A DNA stretch of 64,000 bases from SZUA-430 sp964547645 (GCA_964547645.1 CAZJOM010000012.1:1-64000), one strand, 5' to 3'. Positions 33,992-43,813 are shown, counted from the first letter of the stretch. Notes: a model not told the origin generated them from the letters alone. A program made the numbers and translations.

Positions 33992-35710
33992 ATGAATGCT
34001 TCGACAAATTTTCGGGATTGCCGTGGGCGGCTACTGGCGCCCACCCTCGCTTTGAGCATCGCCGCATCGTCTTGGACGGCGGCATGCGCACCGCCCGTCG
34101 ATCGAAACTTGGAGGCCGCCAAGGCCCTGCTGCACAGCGTGTCGGCCAGCCGCATGCGGGCCGACATGGAGGTGCTCGCTGCCGACGAGATGCACGGGCG
34201 AGAGGCCGGCTCCGACGACTACAGACGCGCCGCTGCCTTTGTCGCTAGCCAGTTTCGCGGCATCGGGTTGGAGCCTCTAGGGGACGACGGAAGCTATCTG
34301 CAAAACGTCGAATTCATAGAAACGCGTGTGGCGGCCGGCTCGGGTACGATGACGTCGCGCTATCGGGATCGCGACCTTGCGCTGACCCGCGGCGAGGATT
34401 TTGTCGTCAACGGCAGCTTTGGCGAAGCGGACGAAGCCGTGACGGCACCTGTAGTGTTTGCGGGCTATGGCATTCGTGCACCCGAACGAAACTACGACGA
34501 CTTCGCGGGCATCGACGTTCAAGGCAAGATTCTTCTAGTCTTCACTGGCGCGCCGCCCGAATTTGGAACCAGCGAGCGCGCGTTCTACTCGTCGATCGGC
34601 GAGAAGTACCGGTTGGCGCGCGAGCGCGGAGCCGTGGGCGTCGTCACGGTGCAAACCCCCGTCGACCGGAAGCGCACGCCCTGGCAACGCATCCTCGACA
34701 CCGCCGACCATCCAGGTCTGCGCTGGCGCGAAATCGACGGCTCCGCGCATGACGGCTTCACGGAGCTGAAGGGCAACGCAGCACTAAGCCCCGAAGGTGC
34801 GACCAAGCTGCTTCGGTTCCTGGGGCACGATCTCGATCGTCTGTTTGACGAGTTCCCCGCCGGCAAGATCAAGGGATTTGATACCGGTGCCACCATAACG
34901 CTCACGCGCCGGTCGTTGCAGAGTCGTGTGTCGTCGCCAAACGTCATCGGCGTGCTGCGCGGATCGGATCCGCGTTTGCGCGATGAGTTCGTACTCGTGA
35001 CGGCCCACCTCGATCACTTGGGCGTACTGTCCGCCGCGAAGGGCGACGCCATCTACAACGGCGCCTATGACAACGCCGCCGGCGTGGCCGTGGTTCTTGA
35101 GATCGCGCGCGCGGTGGCCGCGGCATCCAAAAGGCCGCGTAGGTCGATCATCTTCGCAACCGTAACGGCCGAGGAACAGGGCCTGCGAGGGTCCGACTAC
35201 CTCGCGCATCATCCTCCCGTGCCGATCGATGCGATTGTGGCCAACCTCAATTTCGACATGCCATACCTTGGGTTCCCCATCGCCGATGTCGAGGGTTATG
35301 GCATCGCCCACTCTACCCTCGAAGACGCGCTGAATCTCGCGGCCGCGACGGTGGGCGTGAAGGTGACGCCCGACCAAAAGCCCGAACTCGTTCGTCTCAT
35401 CCGCTCGGATCAGTTCTCGTTCGTGAAGCGAGGCGTGCCCGGTGTGAACCTCAAGCCTGGATCGATCTCGGCGGACCCATTGGTCAACGGTGTGGCAATG
35501 ACCGAAGCCTTCCTCGCCGACCGTTATCATCAGCCGGGCGACGATCTTTCCCAGCCCTTCAGTCCGCGCGGCGCGGAGACCTTCATCCGGACCGGCTTGA
35601 TGTTAGCGTTGATCGTCGCGAACGACGCTGGACGCGTCGAATGGAAGCCGAACGATTTCTTCGGCGAGCGGTTCGGGCGTCAGCGCCACGGACGCCGCGC
35701 CCCGCGATAG
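33992..35710 (+). CDS. M28-family zinc aminopeptidase, predicted lipoprotein
   Basis: The product is about 572 aa from an ATG with AAGGAG 8 bases upstream. A signal with lipobox-like TAAC suggests a membrane-anchored periplasmic or outer-membrane protein. A PA-like insert (about 130-250) interrupts the peptidase domain. Zinc ligands and catalytic residues are visible: TAHLDH, GAYDNAAG, VTAEEQG, NLNFDMPY and the final His in DRYHQPGDD. It would cleave N-terminal residues from peptides. It is directly upstream of the type II secretion genes, so it is a candidate cargo or neighbour of that system. Confidence 0.9.
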   Translation: MNASTNFRDCRGRLLAPTLALSIAASSWTAACAPPVDRNLEAAKALLHSVSASRMRADMEVLAADEMHGREAGSDDYRRAAAFVASQFRGIGLEPLGDDGSYLQNVEFIETRVAAGSGTMTSRYRDRDLALTRGEDFVVNGSFGEADEAVTAPVVFAGYGIRAPERNYDDFAGIDVQGKILLVFTGAPPEFGTSERAFYSSIGEKYRLARERGAVGVVTVQTPVDRKRTPWQRILDTADHPGLRWREIDGSAHDGFTELKGNAALSPEGATKLLRFLGHDLDRLFDEFPAGKIKGFDTGATITLTRRSLQSRVSSPNVIGVLRGSDPRLRDEFVLVTAHLDHLGVLSAAKGDAIYNGAYDNAAGVAVVLEIARAVAAASKRPRRSIIFATVTAEEQGLRGSDYLAHHPPVPIDAIVANLNFDMPYLGFPIADVEGYGIAHSTLEDALNLAAATVGVKVTPDQKPELVRLIRSDQFSFVKRGVPGVNLKPGSISADPLVNGVAMTEAFLADRYHQPGDDLSQPFSPRGAETFIRTGLMLALIVANDAGRVEWKPNDFFGERFGRQRHGRRAPR

Positions 35711-35847
35711 GCGCACGGCCCCGGCGACCGGCGGGTGCTCGCGCGACGAGTGCAAAGCTGCTCGTGGCGCGAGAAGATATAGGGGGTTCTCCGGCTTGGT
35801 GCGATTGTCCTAAGCTCGGTGAGGAACAACGGCTCGAGGGTCGTCCC

Positions 35848-37065
35848 TTGCCCAGTTTTGCCTATGAAGCGACAAGTGCGCAGGGCGGAGCCACGCGCGG
35901 CGTGATTGAGGCGCCGTCGCGTAGCGCTGCGGTTGAGCGCATTCTGGCGTTGGGGCAGACGCCGGTGCGGCTTGTCGAACAGAATGCGGGCGCTGCCCTC
36001 TCGCTCTCGGCTGCGCGCTTTGCGCCGCAATGGGGCCTTGGCGCAGAACGGCTTTCGATCCTGCGCGACCTCAGTCTGCTCCTCCGCGCGGGGCTCAGCG
36101 TCGAGCGTGCGCTGGTCGCGATGCAAGGGCTTACCAAGAAAGCGCGCGTCAAGGCGACCCTTTCGAACATGCTCGACGGGTTGCGCGGCGGCGAGGCGCT
36201 CTCGACAGCGATGACGCGCTCGGGGGCGCTCTTTCCCGAGACCATGCGAAAGCTCGTCGCCGCGGGCGAGGCGAGCGGACGGCTTGCCGAAACGATGGGT
36301 CGTCTCGCGGAGGCGCACGCGCGAACTAAGGAGCTCGCCGACCGCGCACTTTCCGCATTGATCTATCCGCTGTTGCTTATCGTCGTGATGATCGCGGTGC
36401 TGGTGATGATCTTTACCGTCGTACTGCCGCGGCTCGAACCACTTTTCGAACAATCGCGCGGTGCGCTCCCGTGGGCAACGGCGCTGTTGCTGGCGCTATC
36501 GCACTTCTTCAACGCGTTCGGGTGGTGGCTTTTGCTCGCGCTGGCCGGCGGGCTTGTCTATGCGCTCTATGCGCTGCGCCAACCCGAGGTGCAGCTTTGG
36601 CTCGACCGCTATGCGGTGAATTCACGATTGCTGCTCGATCTGCCGCGGCGCTATCAGGCGGCGCAATTCTGCCGCAACCTCGCGATGCTGCTCGATGGCG
36701 GAATGACGCTGAACCGCGCTCTCGAAAGTGCGCAGGCCGCGATGAGCAATCGCTACATGCGCTCGTTCATGGGCAAGGTCACCGACGACGTACGCCAAGG
36801 GCGAACGCTGAAGACGGCACTGGAGGCGGCAGGCGTGTTCCCGCGGCTGACGGTCGAGTTCGCGGCGGTGGGAGAGGAGACGGGGCGGCTCGGTCCCATG
36901 ATGAACGAGGCTGCCGACGTGCTGGACCGCGATGTACAGACGCAGCTCGACCGCTTGTCCGCACTCTTGCTGCCGGCGGTGACGATCGTGCTCGGCGCGA
37001 TCGTCGCGGCGATCATGGCGGGCGTCGTGAGCGGCATTCTCGCCGCCAACGATTTGGCGCTCTGA
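35848..37065 (+). CDS. gspF: Type II secretion inner-membrane platform protein GspF
   Basis: The product is about 406 aa starting at TTG 35848, with GAGGG 7 bases upstream; this gives the standard N-terminus PSFAYEATSAQGG. A longer frame reaches back into the peptidase gene and is unlikely. Two T2SSF repeats are visible with LRAGLSVERALVAM and LLDGGMTLNRALESA and three membrane helices (about 155-180, 205-225 and near the C-terminus). GspF couples the secretion ATPase to pseudopilus growth. It is the first gene of an F-H-I-J-K-L-M-C-D run with 0-3-base junctions. Confidence 0.93.
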   Translation: MPSFAYEATSAQGGATRGVIEAPSRSAAVERILALGQTPVRLVEQNAGAALSLSAARFAPQWGLGAERLSILRDLSLLLRAGLSVERALVAMQGLTKKARVKATLSNMLDGLRGGEALSTAMTRSGALFPETMRKLVAAGEASGRLAETMGRLAEAHARTKELADRALSALIYPLLLIVVMIAVLVMIFTVVLPRLEPLFEQSRGALPWATALLLALSHFFNAFGWWLLLALAGGLVYALYALRQPEVQLWLDRYAVNSRLLLDLPRRYQAAQFCRNLAMLLDGGMTLNRALESAQAAMSNRYMRSFMGKVTDDVRQGRTLKTALEAAGVFPRLTVEFAAVGEETGRLGPMMNEAADVLDRDVQTQLDRLSALLLPAVTIVLGAIVAAIMAGVVSGILAANDLAL

Positions 37066-37066
37066 G

Positions 37067-37450
37067 ATGAAACCAAGCACGCGCAACGCCGGATATTCGA
37101 TGCTCGAGCTTCTGGTCGTGCTCGCGATCATGGCGCTGATCGTGGCGGTCGGCGTGCCGGCCATGACCGGCGGGGTCGAACGCATGACGCTCGCGGCCGA
37201 TGCGCGCGCGCTCGCCACCCAGCTGCGCACCTGGCGCGACGCGGCGCTTGACGAACAGAAGGAAATTCCCGTGACGGTAGGCGACCTCGCTCTCTCGCCC
37301 GGCACGGAAGCAACAATGCCGGCCAAAACGCTGGTGATCGGGCAAGACGGCACGGCCGGTGCCGACATTCGCCTGACGCGGGGCGGCTCGTCGGTGCGCG
37401 TGGTGATGAACCGGCTCACCGGCCGCGTCACGATCGAAACACTGCCATGA
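37067..37450 (+). CDS. gspH: Type II secretion minor pseudopilin GspH
   Basis: The product is 127 aa. A type IV prepilin leader and helix MLELLVVLAIMALIVAVGV follow a short basic segment, with methylation-type processing just before MLELLV. The C-terminal domain is short and ends in VVMNRLTGRVTIE, typical of GspH and not of the major pilin GspG. It would cap the pseudopilus with I, J and K. It overlaps gspI by 4 bases. Confidence 0.85.
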   Translation: MKPSTRNAGYSMLELLVVLAIMALIVAVGVPAMTGGVERMTLAADARALATQLRTWRDAALDEQKEIPVTVGDLALSPGTEATMPAKTLVIGQDGTAGADIRLTRGGSSVRVVMNRLTGRVTIETLP

Positions 37451-37842
37451 ACGCGCGCGGGTTCACCTTGGTGGAAGCTCTGGTCGCGTTTGCGATCCTG
37501 GCGCTGACGCTGACCGCACTCTATGGCGCACTCGGTACGAGCCTCGCCGGGATCGCGCGCTCAACCAAGAACGATGAAGCGGTACTGATCGCGTCTTCGA
37601 AGCTCGCGGAGATCGCGGCACTGCGCGCAATACCGTCCGCGGCTGAAGGTGCCGTCGAAAACACCGCCTTTCGCTGGCGCGTAGAGCCGATCGCGGACCC
37701 ACAGCCGGAGGGGCCGGAATACGCGGGAACGCCGTTGCGCGCACAGCGCCTGAAGCTGACGATCAGCTGGCGCGAGAACGGTACCACGCACAGCATAGCG
37801 GTAGAACGGCGGCTGCTCATTTGGCGCGGGAGTGGTGGATGA
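37447..37842 (+). CDS. gspI: Type II secretion minor pseudopilin GspI
   Basis: The product is 131 aa beginning MNARGFTLVEALVAFAIL, the exact G|FTLVE prepilin cleavage motif with a single transmembrane helix. The C-terminal domain (FRWRVEPIAD, then RLKLTISW) fits the T2SSI family. GspI nucleates the pseudopilus tip with J and K. It starts in the gspH stop and ends in the gspJ start, both as ATGA overlaps. Confidence 0.92.
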   Translation: MNARGFTLVEALVAFAILALTLTALYGALGTSLAGIARSTKNDEAVLIASSKLAEIAALRAIPSAAEGAVENTAFRWRVEPIADPQPEGPEYAGTPLRAQRLKLTISWRENGTTHSIAVERRLLIWRGSGG

Positions 37843-38486
37843 CGAAGACCATCGTGCGCGGGCAGGCGGGCTATACGCTGATCGAGCTGCTGATCGTGCT
37901 CGCGCTCTTGGGACTAATCTCGCTGGCAATCGCCGGCGGCTTTCGCTTTGGAGCGCGGGCGTGGGAGCGCACTGAACGCGCAATCGGCGCCGGTGAAGCC
38001 GCGCGCGGCGGGCACGCTGCGCTCAGCGCATTGCTCGGCCACATCTATCCCCGCGCGCGCGACGCGCTCGGGACTGAGCCACCGTCATTCGAGGCGACCG
38101 CGGAGAGGATCGCCTTCCTGGCCGATGCGTCGGCACCCTTCCCGGCGCGCGGCGTGTGGCGCTACACGCTCTCGGTCAAACGGGGGCAAGACGGCGCGGC
38201 GTTGCTGCTCTCGCAGCAGAGCGAGCACGGACCTATCGCGGCCCGCGAAGAAGTGCTGCTCACAGGCGCGAAACAAGTTCTGTTCGCGTTCGCGGACGTC
38301 AAAGACGGCACCGTCAGCTGGACTGACACGTGGAGCGGGCAGGCCAACCTGCCCGCCCTCATTCGCGTCCGCGTGGTCTTTCCGCCCGGTGGTGGCACCT
38401 GGCCCGATTTGATCGTGCGCCCTGCGATCGACCGCGCCGCGAACTGTATCTTTGACCCCGTATCGTTCGATTGCCGCCGTGGCTGA
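37839..38486 (+). CDS. gspJ: Type II secretion minor pseudopilin GspJ
   Basis: The product is about 215 aa from ATG 37839, overlapping the gspI stop. The prepilin motif GYTLIELLIVLALLGLI is followed by a beta-rich domain ending near CIFDPVSFDCRRG. It belongs with GspI and GspK in the tip complex. A frame open to 37821 adds six residues before the leader and has no better ribosome-binding site. Confidence 0.9.
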   Translation: MTKTIVRGQAGYTLIELLIVLALLGLISLAIAGGFRFGARAWERTERAIGAGEAARGGHAALSALLGHIYPRARDALGTEPPSFEATAERIAFLADASAPFPARGVWRYTLSVKRGQDGAALLLSQQSEHGPIAAREEVLLTGAKQVLFAFADVKDGTVSWTDTWSGQANLPALIRVRVVFPPGGGTWPDLIVRPAIDRAANCIFDPVSFDCRRG

Positions 38487-39348
38487 GCGCAACGGCCAAC
38501 GCGGGATCGCGCTCATCGCCGTGCTCGGCTTTCTGACCGTGATGTCGGTGCTCGTGATCGGCATCGTCGGCGCATCGCGCGGCTCGATCAACGCCAGCGC
38601 GCGGCATCTCGCACGGGTGCAAGCACAGGCCGCGGTCGACAGCGGCATTGACCTTGCCATTGCGCAGCTGATCGCCGTGCAGGCTGTGGCGCAGCCGGTG
38701 TTGCGAGAGCCGCAAGAGCTTGAAGTCGGTGGGTTCAAAGTAAGGGTCAGTGCGCGGCCGGAGAGCGCGAAGATCGATCTGAACTTCGCCGACGTGACCC
38801 TGATCACCGGCATGTTCCGCGCCGTCGGCGCCGACGACAAGCGGGCAGCGGCGCTCGCCGGCGCCGTGGAAGATTGGCGCGACGCGGATGACCTTCTGCA
38901 TCTGAACGGTGCGGAAGAAAGAGAATACGCAGCCGCGAGCTTGAACTACGGCCCCGCGAACAAGCTCTTCGAAAGCGTGAACGAGTTGCGGCTGGTGCTG
39001 GGCGTCAGCGACGCGATGTTCGCGTGTTTGAAGGGCGACGTCACCGTGCTCGCGCAGAGCGCCAGCGTCGACCTCGATCACGCCTCGCCGCTGGTGCGCC
39101 GCGCTGCCGGCGTGACGACCGAGACGCCGCAAGGCCAGCAACAGCCCGGCTTCAGCGTCATCTCCGGGCGAACCGTCTCACCTGGCGAAGTCTACGAGAT
39201 CACCGCAACCGCAACGAACGAGAAGCTTGGCCTCCGCCGCTCGCAGCGCGTGGTCGTGCGCATTACCGGTAATTCTCGCGACCCGTACTGGACGATGGCC
39301 GCAGGCAGTGCAACCAACGTTAACGGTCAATGCGAAGGTTCGCGCTAG
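38479..39348 (+). CDS. gspK: Type II secretion minor pseudopilin GspK
   Basis: The product is about 289 aa. The N-terminal NGQRGIALIAVLGFLTVMSVLV is the GspK leader, in which the residue after the cleavage site is not Phe. The large helical insert typical of GspK follows (DDKRAAALAGAVEDWRDADD and NELRLVLGV, SAM-like repeats). The GTG at 38479 overlaps the gspJ stop; a TTG at 38452 is the other candidate. GspK tops the pseudopilus tip and limits its length. Confidence 0.9.
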   Translation: MAERNGQRGIALIAVLGFLTVMSVLVIGIVGASRGSINASARHLARVQAQAAVDSGIDLAIAQLIAVQAVAQPVLREPQELEVGGFKVRVSARPESAKIDLNFADVTLITGMFRAVGADDKRAAALAGAVEDWRDADDLLHLNGAEEREYAAASLNYGPANKLFESVNELRLVLGVSDAMFACLKGDVTVLAQSASVDLDHASPLVRRAAGVTTETPQGQQQPGFSVISGRTVSPGEVYEITATATNEKLGLRRSQRVVVRITGNSRDPYWTMAAGSATNVNGQCEGSR

Positions 39349-39420
39349 CTCAGGGCATTTGAACGCGTCGGCCCGCACCGCTAGAAAGACGGCTAAGTCA
39401 AAGCATAGGTATCGGTTCCT

Positions 39421-40524
39421 TTGTCCGAGCGTACCATCACGATCGACTTGAATACCTCGGTGGGCTTGGCCGACATACCGCGGCTCGGGCGGGAGGTGAG
39501 CCTGTGGTGGCTCGGCGAGCTTGGCGAGATGATGCCGGCGTGGCTACGGGCGCGATTGCCGAAAGCGGCGCCAACGGCGCGGCTTCTCGTACGCGGGCAG
39601 AGTTGGCGGATTTTGTCCGGGAACGGTGGCGGCGAACCGATCGAGCTCGACGCTAACGCGTCGGACAAAGAGATCGCCGATCGCATTCTCGGAGCGGCGC
39701 CAGGGTTCGGGCTCTCACGTTTGACCGTGTTGTTGCCGGCGGAAACGGTGCTGCGGCGGCGCGTGACGCTGCCGTTGATGTCGGATGCCAACCTGCGCGC
39801 GGCGGTCGAGCTTCAGATCGACCGCCTGTCGCCGTTTCAGCACGACGCCATACGCTTTGATGCACGCGCTTTTAGCCGCGACGCGGTCGAGGGCACGATG
39901 TTGGTCGATATCGTCATCGTTCGGCGCGCACCGGTCGAGGCCTTGGAGCAGCGCTTGAGCGCGTTGGGACTGAAGCCCGTGACGATCGACATCGACGCAC
40001 CCGATGGCGGCCCCGCCGGGTTCGATTTACGCGCCGCGGCCCCGCCAAGCGAGGGTTCGCGCGCACGGCTTGTCACCGCGAGCTTCGCGGCAGCCGCTCT
40101 TTTGGCATGGTATGTCGCGGTCTACGCCTGGGGCGCGGCGCGCGAACGCGAGATCGCGGGCTGGCGTTCGACGGTGGAGGCGCTGCGTCCGGTGGCTGCG
40201 CGCAGCGCCGCGCTCCGGCGCGAACTCGACGGGTTGATCGAACCGCAAGCGGTGGCACGTGCGCATGTGCCGGGCTACGCCCTCAATCCTTTGTTGGAGC
40301 TGACGAAGTTGCTGCCAGATACGGTCCGGCTCAGCGAATATCGGATGACCGGCGACGGCATCGAGCTCACCGGGCTTGCCGTCGATCCGCCAAGCCTGAT
40401 CGCCAAGCTCGAGGCGTCGAAGCAATTCAAAGACGTGAAGTTTCGCTCGCCCGTTGTGCGGCGGCCGGATTTGGGCCGCGACCGGTTTGAGCTTTCGATG
40501 AAGCTTGAGGGTGGCGCGAAATGA
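39421..40524 (+). CDS. gspL: Type II secretion protein GspL
   Basis: The product is 367 aa from a TTG start. The N-terminal two-thirds is an actin-like cytoplasmic domain (LRAAVELQIDRLSPFQHDAIRFDAR). One membrane helix lies at about 214-234, and a PilN-like periplasmic domain follows. GspL recruits the secretion ATPase to the membrane and pairs with GspM. It comes 72 bases after gspK and overlaps gspM by 4 bases. Confidence 0.87.
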   Translation: MSERTITIDLNTSVGLADIPRLGREVSLWWLGELGEMMPAWLRARLPKAAPTARLLVRGQSWRILSGNGGGEPIELDANASDKEIADRILGAAPGFGLSRLTVLLPAETVLRRRVTLPLMSDANLRAAVELQIDRLSPFQHDAIRFDARAFSRDAVEGTMLVDIVIVRRAPVEALEQRLSALGLKPVTIDIDAPDGGPAGFDLRAAAPPSEGSRARLVTASFAAAALLAWYVAVYAWGAAREREIAGWRSTVEALRPVAARSAALRRELDGLIEPQAVARAHVPGYALNPLLELTKLLPDTVRLSEYRMTGDGIELTGLAVDPPSLIAKLEASKQFKDVKFRSPVVRRPDLGRDRFELSMKLEGGAK

Positions 40525-41099
40525 CGGTCGCGCTCACGCCACGGCTGCAACGCTGGATCGCGCTCGGCGCCACGGGATTGTTGTTGCTTGTGTTCGTCTT
40601 GTTCATCGCGATGCCGATGTGGCGGTCGTCGTCGCTGCACGCGGAACAAATCACACTGTTGAAGCGCCAAGTTTCGACAATGCGCAGTTTGGCCGACGCG
40701 GCGCCCAAGTTCGAACAAGTCGCGAAGGCATTGGCCGCAAACCCGGAGCTCCAACAGCTGACCTACGCCGCGCCGCAGCCGACGCTGGCGGTCGCGCAGT
40801 TGCAAGGACAACTCAGCCAAATTTTCTCGACTTCGCAGGCCGTTGTGACCACGAGCCAGCCTATGCCCGAGGAACGCTCCGGCGCGCTGACGAAGATCAC
40901 TGTGCAGTCCACGGTCGAGGCCGACGTCAAGGCGCTGGTCGCATCGCTGCACGCGATCGATGCGGCACGGCCGCTTCTGCATGTCGACAAGATCGTGATC
41001 CGCGATCCGGACGGCGAATGGGCGGCGACGCCGCAGACGAACGTGCCGAACAAGCTGCAGGTTGAGCTGATCGTCTCGGCCTACATGCGGGTGCCATAA
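40521..41099 (+). CDS. gspM: Type II secretion protein GspM
   Basis: The product is 192 aa with a short cytoplasmic start, one membrane helix (about 13-32), a coiled-coil stretch and a ferredoxin-like periplasmic domain. The order, size and start inside the gspL stop identify it as GspM, which stabilises GspL. The sequence itself is poorly conserved, as is normal for the family. Confidence 0.85.
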   Translation: MTVALTPRLQRWIALGATGLLLLVFVLFIAMPMWRSSSLHAEQITLLKRQVSTMRSLADAAPKFEQVAKALAANPELQQLTYAAPQPTLAVAQLQGQLSQIFSTSQAVVTTSQPMPEERSGALTKITVQSTVEADVKALVASLHAIDAARPLLHVDKIVIRDPDGEWAATPQTNVPNKLQVELIVSAYMRVP

Positions 41100-41605
41100 T
41101 GCTCGGGGCGATGACGACGACACGCAAAGTGTTCGCGATGATCGCGGCGGCGGGCGGCGCAGCGGCGCTGATCGCCTTCGTACCGTCGCCGCTCGGCGTG
41201 TTCGACCTCTTTGCGCGCCCGGCGGTGCTGGAGGTAAAGGCGCCGCCGCCGGTGAAGCTTGCCCCAACGCCGCCGCTCGCCTCCTTCGACGAGATCGCGG
41301 CGCGGCCGTTGTTCAATGCCGACCGCAAGCCCGACCCCGTGCCGCCGCCGCCCGAGGCGCCAGCAGCCGCCATCACACTCGGCGATCTCGCCCAATACCG
41401 CGTGCTCGGCACGGTGCGCGGCGGCGACATGCAGTTGGCGCTGGTGCAGAAGTCCGGCGGGTCGGTTTTGACATTGAAGCCCGGGGACAGTTTCGAAGGC
41501 TGGAAGGTCGATCGGATCGACGGCGGCGGCGTTTCAATCTCTGGTGGCGAGCGCAAAGAAATTCTTGCAATCCCCAAAGCGAACAACGCAGCGAAATCGC
41601 CTTGA
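41099..41605 (+). CDS. gspC: Short GspC-like protein (HR domain only)
   Basis: The product is 168 aa with one N-terminal membrane helix and a proline-rich linker. A compact beta domain follows (AQYRVLGTVRGGDMQLAL...LKPGDSFEGWKVDRI...). This matches the homology-region domain of GspC/PulC that contacts the secretin. The PDZ domain found in classical GspC is absent, so the protein is about half size and could equally be called GspN-like. It begins in the gspM stop and is followed by gspD. Confidence 0.72.
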   Translation: MLGAMTTTRKVFAMIAAAGGAAALIAFVPSPLGVFDLFARPAVLEVKAPPPVKLAPTPPLASFDEIAARPLFNADRKPDPVPPPPEAPAAAITLGDLAQYRVLGTVRGGDMQLALVQKSGGSVLTLKPGDSFEGWKVDRIDGGGVSISGGERKEILAIPKANNAAKSP

Positions 41606-41716
41606 AGGCGAACTTAACTCTGAAGCGACTTGAGATAGCCCGCATTTAACTTGCGTACGCGGGCGATTTCACCTTTCGTGCGCGCCTGGGTTCTGGTCGT
41701 GTTTGGGTTCGCCGCA

Positions 41717-43813
41717 ATGCTGTTCAGGCGGAGTGCGTTTCGGATTTTGGCGGTTACTTGTGCAATCGCGCTCAGCGGCTGCGCGAGCGACGGACCAGAG
41801 GCCGCGGCGCCAAGCCAACCCGCCGCGCCCGCCGCGTCGCCGCCGTTCTCGACGGTTGCGATCGACGATCAGGCGGCCGAGAAGGTCGATCAGCCCAAAA
41901 CCGAAGTCTTCGAAGGTAACGAGAAGTTCGTCGCAACGCCGCCGAAGCGGCCCGGTGGTGGCGGAGGTGACATCTCACTCGACTTTGCGGATGCCGACGT
42001 GAAGGACGTCATTCGCACTGTGCTCGGCGAAATGTTGAAGGTGCCCTACACGATCGATCCGCAGGTACAAGGCAAGGTCACGTTGCGTACGAACCGGCCG
42101 CTGCGGCGCGTCGACGTAGTGGCGGCGCTGGAGACGGCGTTGAAGGTGAACAACGCCGTGATCGTGCTTGCCGACAATATCTACAACGTCGTACCGGCGG
42201 CGGACGCGCAAAAACGGGTTGACGGGTTCGAGCTTTCGGGCTCGCCGCGATCGCGCTTGCCGGGTTATGGCGTCGAGATCGTGCCGCTGCGCTACATCGC
42301 GGCGGCGGAGATGCAAAAGCTGTTACAGCCGGTGGCGCCGGCGGGCGGCGTGCTCTCGGTCGACACGGCGCGCAATCTCGTCTTCTTGGCTGGCACACGG
42401 CAAGAGCGCGCGTCGATGCTGGACACGATCCGGTTGTTCGATCTCGATTACATGAAAGGCATGTCCTACGCGCTGGTGCGGCCGGAGCATCTGGAGGCGC
42501 AGGCGCTGGCCGACGAATTGAAGCGCGTGTTCGACACGACCGCGGGCGCAAACGCATCACTGCTGCGCTTCGTCCCGCTGGCACGATTGAACACGCTATT
42601 GGTGGTGTCGCCGCGGGCATCGTACTTGAACGAAGTGACGAAGTGGGTCGATCGCCTCGACGTACCGCAACGTGGGCCGGCGCGCGGCGTCTATTTCTAC
42701 CGCATGCAGAACGCCAAGGCCGAGGACGTGGCGCGCTCGCTGGCGGCCGTCTACGGCGGGGCGGTGAATCTGGGCGCGTCCGAAGGGGCGTCCGGTGATG
42801 TGCCACCGCCCGACGGCGGCGCGAGCGACCCGTCTCAACCGCCACAGGTCGCGCCCTCGGCGCCGAACTTCTCGCGCCCCTCGGGCAACGGTGGCGGTAT
42901 GCAGATTGCGCTCGACGCCGCGAACAACGCGCTGATCATTCGGGCTGGTGCCGCTGAGTACGCCGGGCTGGAACGTTTCTTGAAAGAAATCGACATCGCG
43001 CCCGATCAAGTATTGATCGAGGTCACGATCGCGGAAGTGACGCTCAACGACAGCTTGCGTTATGGCGTCGAGTGGTTCTTCCGGAACGCGGATCAAACCT
43101 ACAACTTCGGCCGCAGCGCGAACCCGTCTTCGTCGTTTCCGGGATTTTCGTTCACCTACACCGTCCCCGATATCGACGTGGTGGTGAACGCGCTCGACAA
43201 TGTGACGGACGTGCGCGTGATATCGGCACCGAAGTTGCTCACACTCGACAACAAGACCGCGACGCTACAGGTGGGCGACCAAGTGCCGATCATCACACAG
43301 TCGGCAACAGGTGTGCGCGACGCGAACGACCCCACGATCGTGAACTCCGTGCAGTTCCGCGACACGGGCATCGTGTTGAAAGTGACGCCCCGGATCGGCA
43401 AGAGCGGCGCCGTGTTCGTGGACGTGAACCAGGAAGTGAGCTCAGCAATCCCGACAACGACGTCCGGCATCGACTCGCCCACAATTCAACAGCGAAAGCT
43501 GTCCAGCACCGTCGCTGTCCAGGACGGCGACGCGATCGCGCTCGGCGGCTTGATGCGGCAAAGCGAAACGCAAGGCGAAGGCGGCGTGCCGCTGCTGAAG
43601 GATATTCCGTTGCTCGGCAAGGCCTTCTCGAACACGTCGCAGACCAGTGACCGGACGGAACTTCTGATCTTCCTCAAACCTCGCATCATCCGCAGCCCCG
43701 CCGCCGCGCGCGAAGTAACCGACAGCCTCCGCCAAGGACTCACCGGCCTTGACACCATGATGCAGGACGCTGACGAGCGCGAGACGAGGCGCCAGAAGCG
43801 GCGGCGGAAATAA
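41717..43813 (+). CDS. gspD: Type II secretion secretin GspD, lipoprotein form
   Basis: The product is about 698 aa from ATG 41717. This start gives a clean lipoprotein signal with lipobox LSGC; a TTG at 41651 would place 22 residues before it. The N0 domain (SLDFADADVKDVIRTVLGEM), N1-N3 repeats with a Gly/Pro-rich insert near 360-400 and the C-terminal secretin core are seen (VISAPKLLTLDNKTATLQVGD, GIVLKVTPRIGKSG). It forms the outer-membrane channel of the type II system. The lipid anchor suggests it may reach the outer membrane by the lipoprotein route without a separate pilotin. Confidence 0.94.
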   Translation: MLFRRSAFRILAVTCAIALSGCASDGPEAAAPSQPAAPAASPPFSTVAIDDQAAEKVDQPKTEVFEGNEKFVATPPKRPGGGGGDISLDFADADVKDVIRTVLGEMLKVPYTIDPQVQGKVTLRTNRPLRRVDVVAALETALKVNNAVIVLADNIYNVVPAADAQKRVDGFELSGSPRSRLPGYGVEIVPLRYIAAAEMQKLLQPVAPAGGVLSVDTARNLVFLAGTRQERASMLDTIRLFDLDYMKGMSYALVRPEHLEAQALADELKRVFDTTAGANASLLRFVPLARLNTLLVVSPRASYLNEVTKWVDRLDVPQRGPARGVYFYRMQNAKAEDVARSLAAVYGGAVNLGASEGASGDVPPPDGGASDPSQPPQVAPSAPNFSRPSGNGGGMQIALDAANNALIIRAGAAEYAGLERFLKEIDIAPDQVLIEVTIAEVTLNDSLRYGVEWFFRNADQTYNFGRSANPSSSFPGFSFTYTVPDIDVVVNALDNVTDVRVISAPKLLTLDNKTATLQVGDQVPIITQSATGVRDANDPTIVNSVQFRDTGIVLKVTPRIGKSGAVFVDVNQEVSSAIPTTTSGIDSPTIQQRKLSSTVAVQDGDAIALGGLMRQSETQGEGGVPLLKDIPLLGKAFSNTSQTSDRTELLIFLKPRIIRSPAAAREVTDSLRQGLTGLDTMMQDADERETRRQKRRRK

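Noticed and set aside
42745..42910. Gly/Pro-rich low-complexity stretch in gspD as a possible insertion
   Set aside because: Such linkers between N-domains of secretins are normal; the frame is unbroken.
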